A DNA stretch of 64,000 nt, taken from assembly GCA_017554145.1 (NCBI GenBank), contig JAFZIZ010000005.1:124001-188000 (forward strand), read 5' to 3'. Within the stretch, counting starts at the first letter, position 1. Each line of letters begins with the position of its first letter. The DNA is from Prevotella sp. (GTDB lineage: Bacteria > Bacteroidota > Bacteroidia > Bacteroidales > Bacteroidaceae). The notes under the pieces are model-generated. The model was given only the letters and a program-made list of their open reading frames with translations, ran no database searches and was not told where the DNA came from. Below, one piece after another: positions 63,105 through 64,000 of this stretch. A program made the translations under genes and the position numbers.

Positions 63105-64000
63105 TTATTTTGCATAAGCCACAGAGCGCGTCTCTCGAATGACGGTGATCTTCACCTGTCCAGGATACGTCATCTCGTTCTGAATCTTCGTAGCTATCTC
63201 ACCGCTCAAAGCCTCGGTCTCGGCATCATCCATCTTGTCAGCTCCCACAATCACACGGAGTTCACGACCAGCCTGGATAGCATAGGTTTTGGTGACACCT
63301 GGATAACTCATGGCAATAGCTTCCAAATCGTTCAGACGCTTGATATAAGCCTCAACAATCTCACGACGGGCACCAGGACGGGCACCACTGATAGCATCAC
63401 AAATCTGTACGATAGGAGCCAGCAGCGTCTGCATCTCCATCTCGTCGTGGTGAGCACCAATGGCATTACAGATATCAGGTTTCTCCTTAAACTTCTCGGC
63501 GATCTTGGCACCGTAGAGTGCGTGTGGATCCTCCGTGTCCTCATCGGGCACCTTACCAATATCATGCAACAGTCCGGCACGCTTAGCCTTCTTCGGGTTC
63601 AATCCCAACTCAGCAGCCATCACTGCACAAAGATTGGCAGTCTCACGAGCATGCTGCAACAGATTCTGACCGTAAGAAGAACGGTATTTCATCTTACCGA
63701 TGATACGAATCAGTTCAGGATGCAAGCCATGAATACCGAGGTCGATAGCCGTACGCTTACCCGTCTCAATGACCTCGTTCTCCAACTGCTTCTTTACCTT
63801 AGCTACCACTTCCTCAATACGGGCAGGGTGGATACGGCCATCAGCTACCAACTGGTGAAGGGCAAGACGGCAGGTCTCACGACGGATAGGATCAAAGGCG
63901 GAGATAACAATGGCCTCAGGGGTATCGTCAACGACAATCTCCACACCGCAGGCAGCCTCCAAAGCACGAATGTTACGACCCTCACGACCGATGATACGAC
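63105..64000 (-). CDS. rny: Ribonuclease Y, 5' part outside window
   Basis: C-terminal 298 codons; the frame stays open to the window edge and the codons there read [16 protein letters not shown], the KH domain of RNase Y. An HD domain follows with G-L-L-H-D-I-G-K and A-H-H-D-E, and the C-terminal [14 protein letters not shown] membrane-anchored endoribonuclease starting mRNA decay. Its N-terminal anchor and start are not in the window. Confidence 0.96.
   Translation of the reverse strand, partial: RIIGREGRNIRALEAACGVEIVVDDTPEAIVISAFDPIRRETCRLALHQLVADGRIHPARIEEVVAKVKKQLENEVIETGKRTAIDLGIHGLHPELIRIIGKMKYRSSYGQNLLQHARETANLCAVMAAELGLNPKKAKRAGLLHDIGKVPDEDTEDPHALYGAKIAEKFKEKPDICNAIGAHHDEMEMQTLLAPIVQICDAISGARPGARREIVEAYIKRLNDLEAIAMSYPGVTKTYAIQAGRELRVIVGADKMDDAETEALSGEIATKIQNEMTYPGQVKITVIRETRSVAYAK

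Overview
The window looks like a chromosome segment of a Bacteroidales bacterium, most likely Prevotella or a close relative. Four things point there: promoters of the TAnnTTTG type (-7 box, sometimes with a TTTG -33 box 19-20 bp upstream) in front of many genes, no clear Shine-Dalgarno sequences, lipoproteins with acidic residues just after the lipid cysteine, and succinate/propionate genes (methylmalonyl-CoA mutase, Na+-pump decarboxylase subunits). No rRNA, tRNA, IS element, phage or CRISPR array was recognised.

Layout. 1-8.2 kb: end of a hypothetical gene, an orphan binding lipoprotein, radA, a DUF3667 membrane protein, a BtuB-like TonB receptor and pgk. 8.4-12.3 kb: an EF-G paralogue (EF-G2 type), hemW and a Fur-family regulator. 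12.3-22.8 kb (minus): a possible long transcription unit mutA-mutB-lplA-gcvT-gcvH-gcvPA-gcvPB-lpdA, joining methylmalonyl-CoA mutase to a complete glycine cleavage system with its lipoate ligase and lipoamide dehydrogenase. 23.0-27.4 kb (plus): an AspT-type transporter and the gamma/delta-like, biotin-carrier and beta subunits of a Na+-pumping decarboxylase, without the carboxyltransferase subunit.

27.5-37.4 kb (plus): a compact signalling cluster. Two membrane sensors carry both a SpoIIE/PP2C phosphatase and an RsbW-like kinase domain in one chain. Between them lies an orphan THI5-like periplasmic binding protein. After them come an SLC13-type transporter with RCK_C domains, two STAS antagonists, a RelA/SpoT-type (p)ppGpp synthetase and a LuxR-type regulator with a degenerate receiver. 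This reads as a partner-switching pathway wired to alarmone synthesis, and is one of two candidates for an undescribed system.

37.5-62 kb: a Rid/chorismatase-like gene, then two minus-strand cell-surface loci. The first is a small membrane protein, a giant 3864-residue secreted protein and a lipoprotein. The second runs SLC13 transporter, membrane-bound AraC regulator, cupin lipoprotein, nucleoside-hydrolase-like lipoprotein, amidohydrolase, small membrane protein, a lipoprotein form of phosphoglycerate mutase (GpmI), a TIGR02172-like phosphotransferase and a phytase-like lipoprotein. A near-identical promoter block with two direct repeats 21 bp apart precedes both the giant-gene operon and the amidohydrolase-GpmI operon. 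That fits joint control, perhaps by the AraC protein encoded nearby. The GpmI gene, a complete glycolytic enzyme behind a lipoprotein signal, is the second candidate.

62-64 kb: a Gfo/Idh/MocA oxidoreductase and the 3' part of rny (RNase Y).

The most unusual feature at DNA level is a set of about a dozen degenerate tracts with 7-nt periodicity between 2.7 and 25.8 kb. Most sit in frame inside conserved genes (radA, the TonB receptor, hemW, lpdA, gcvPB, gcvPA). I saw none between 39 and 62 kb.
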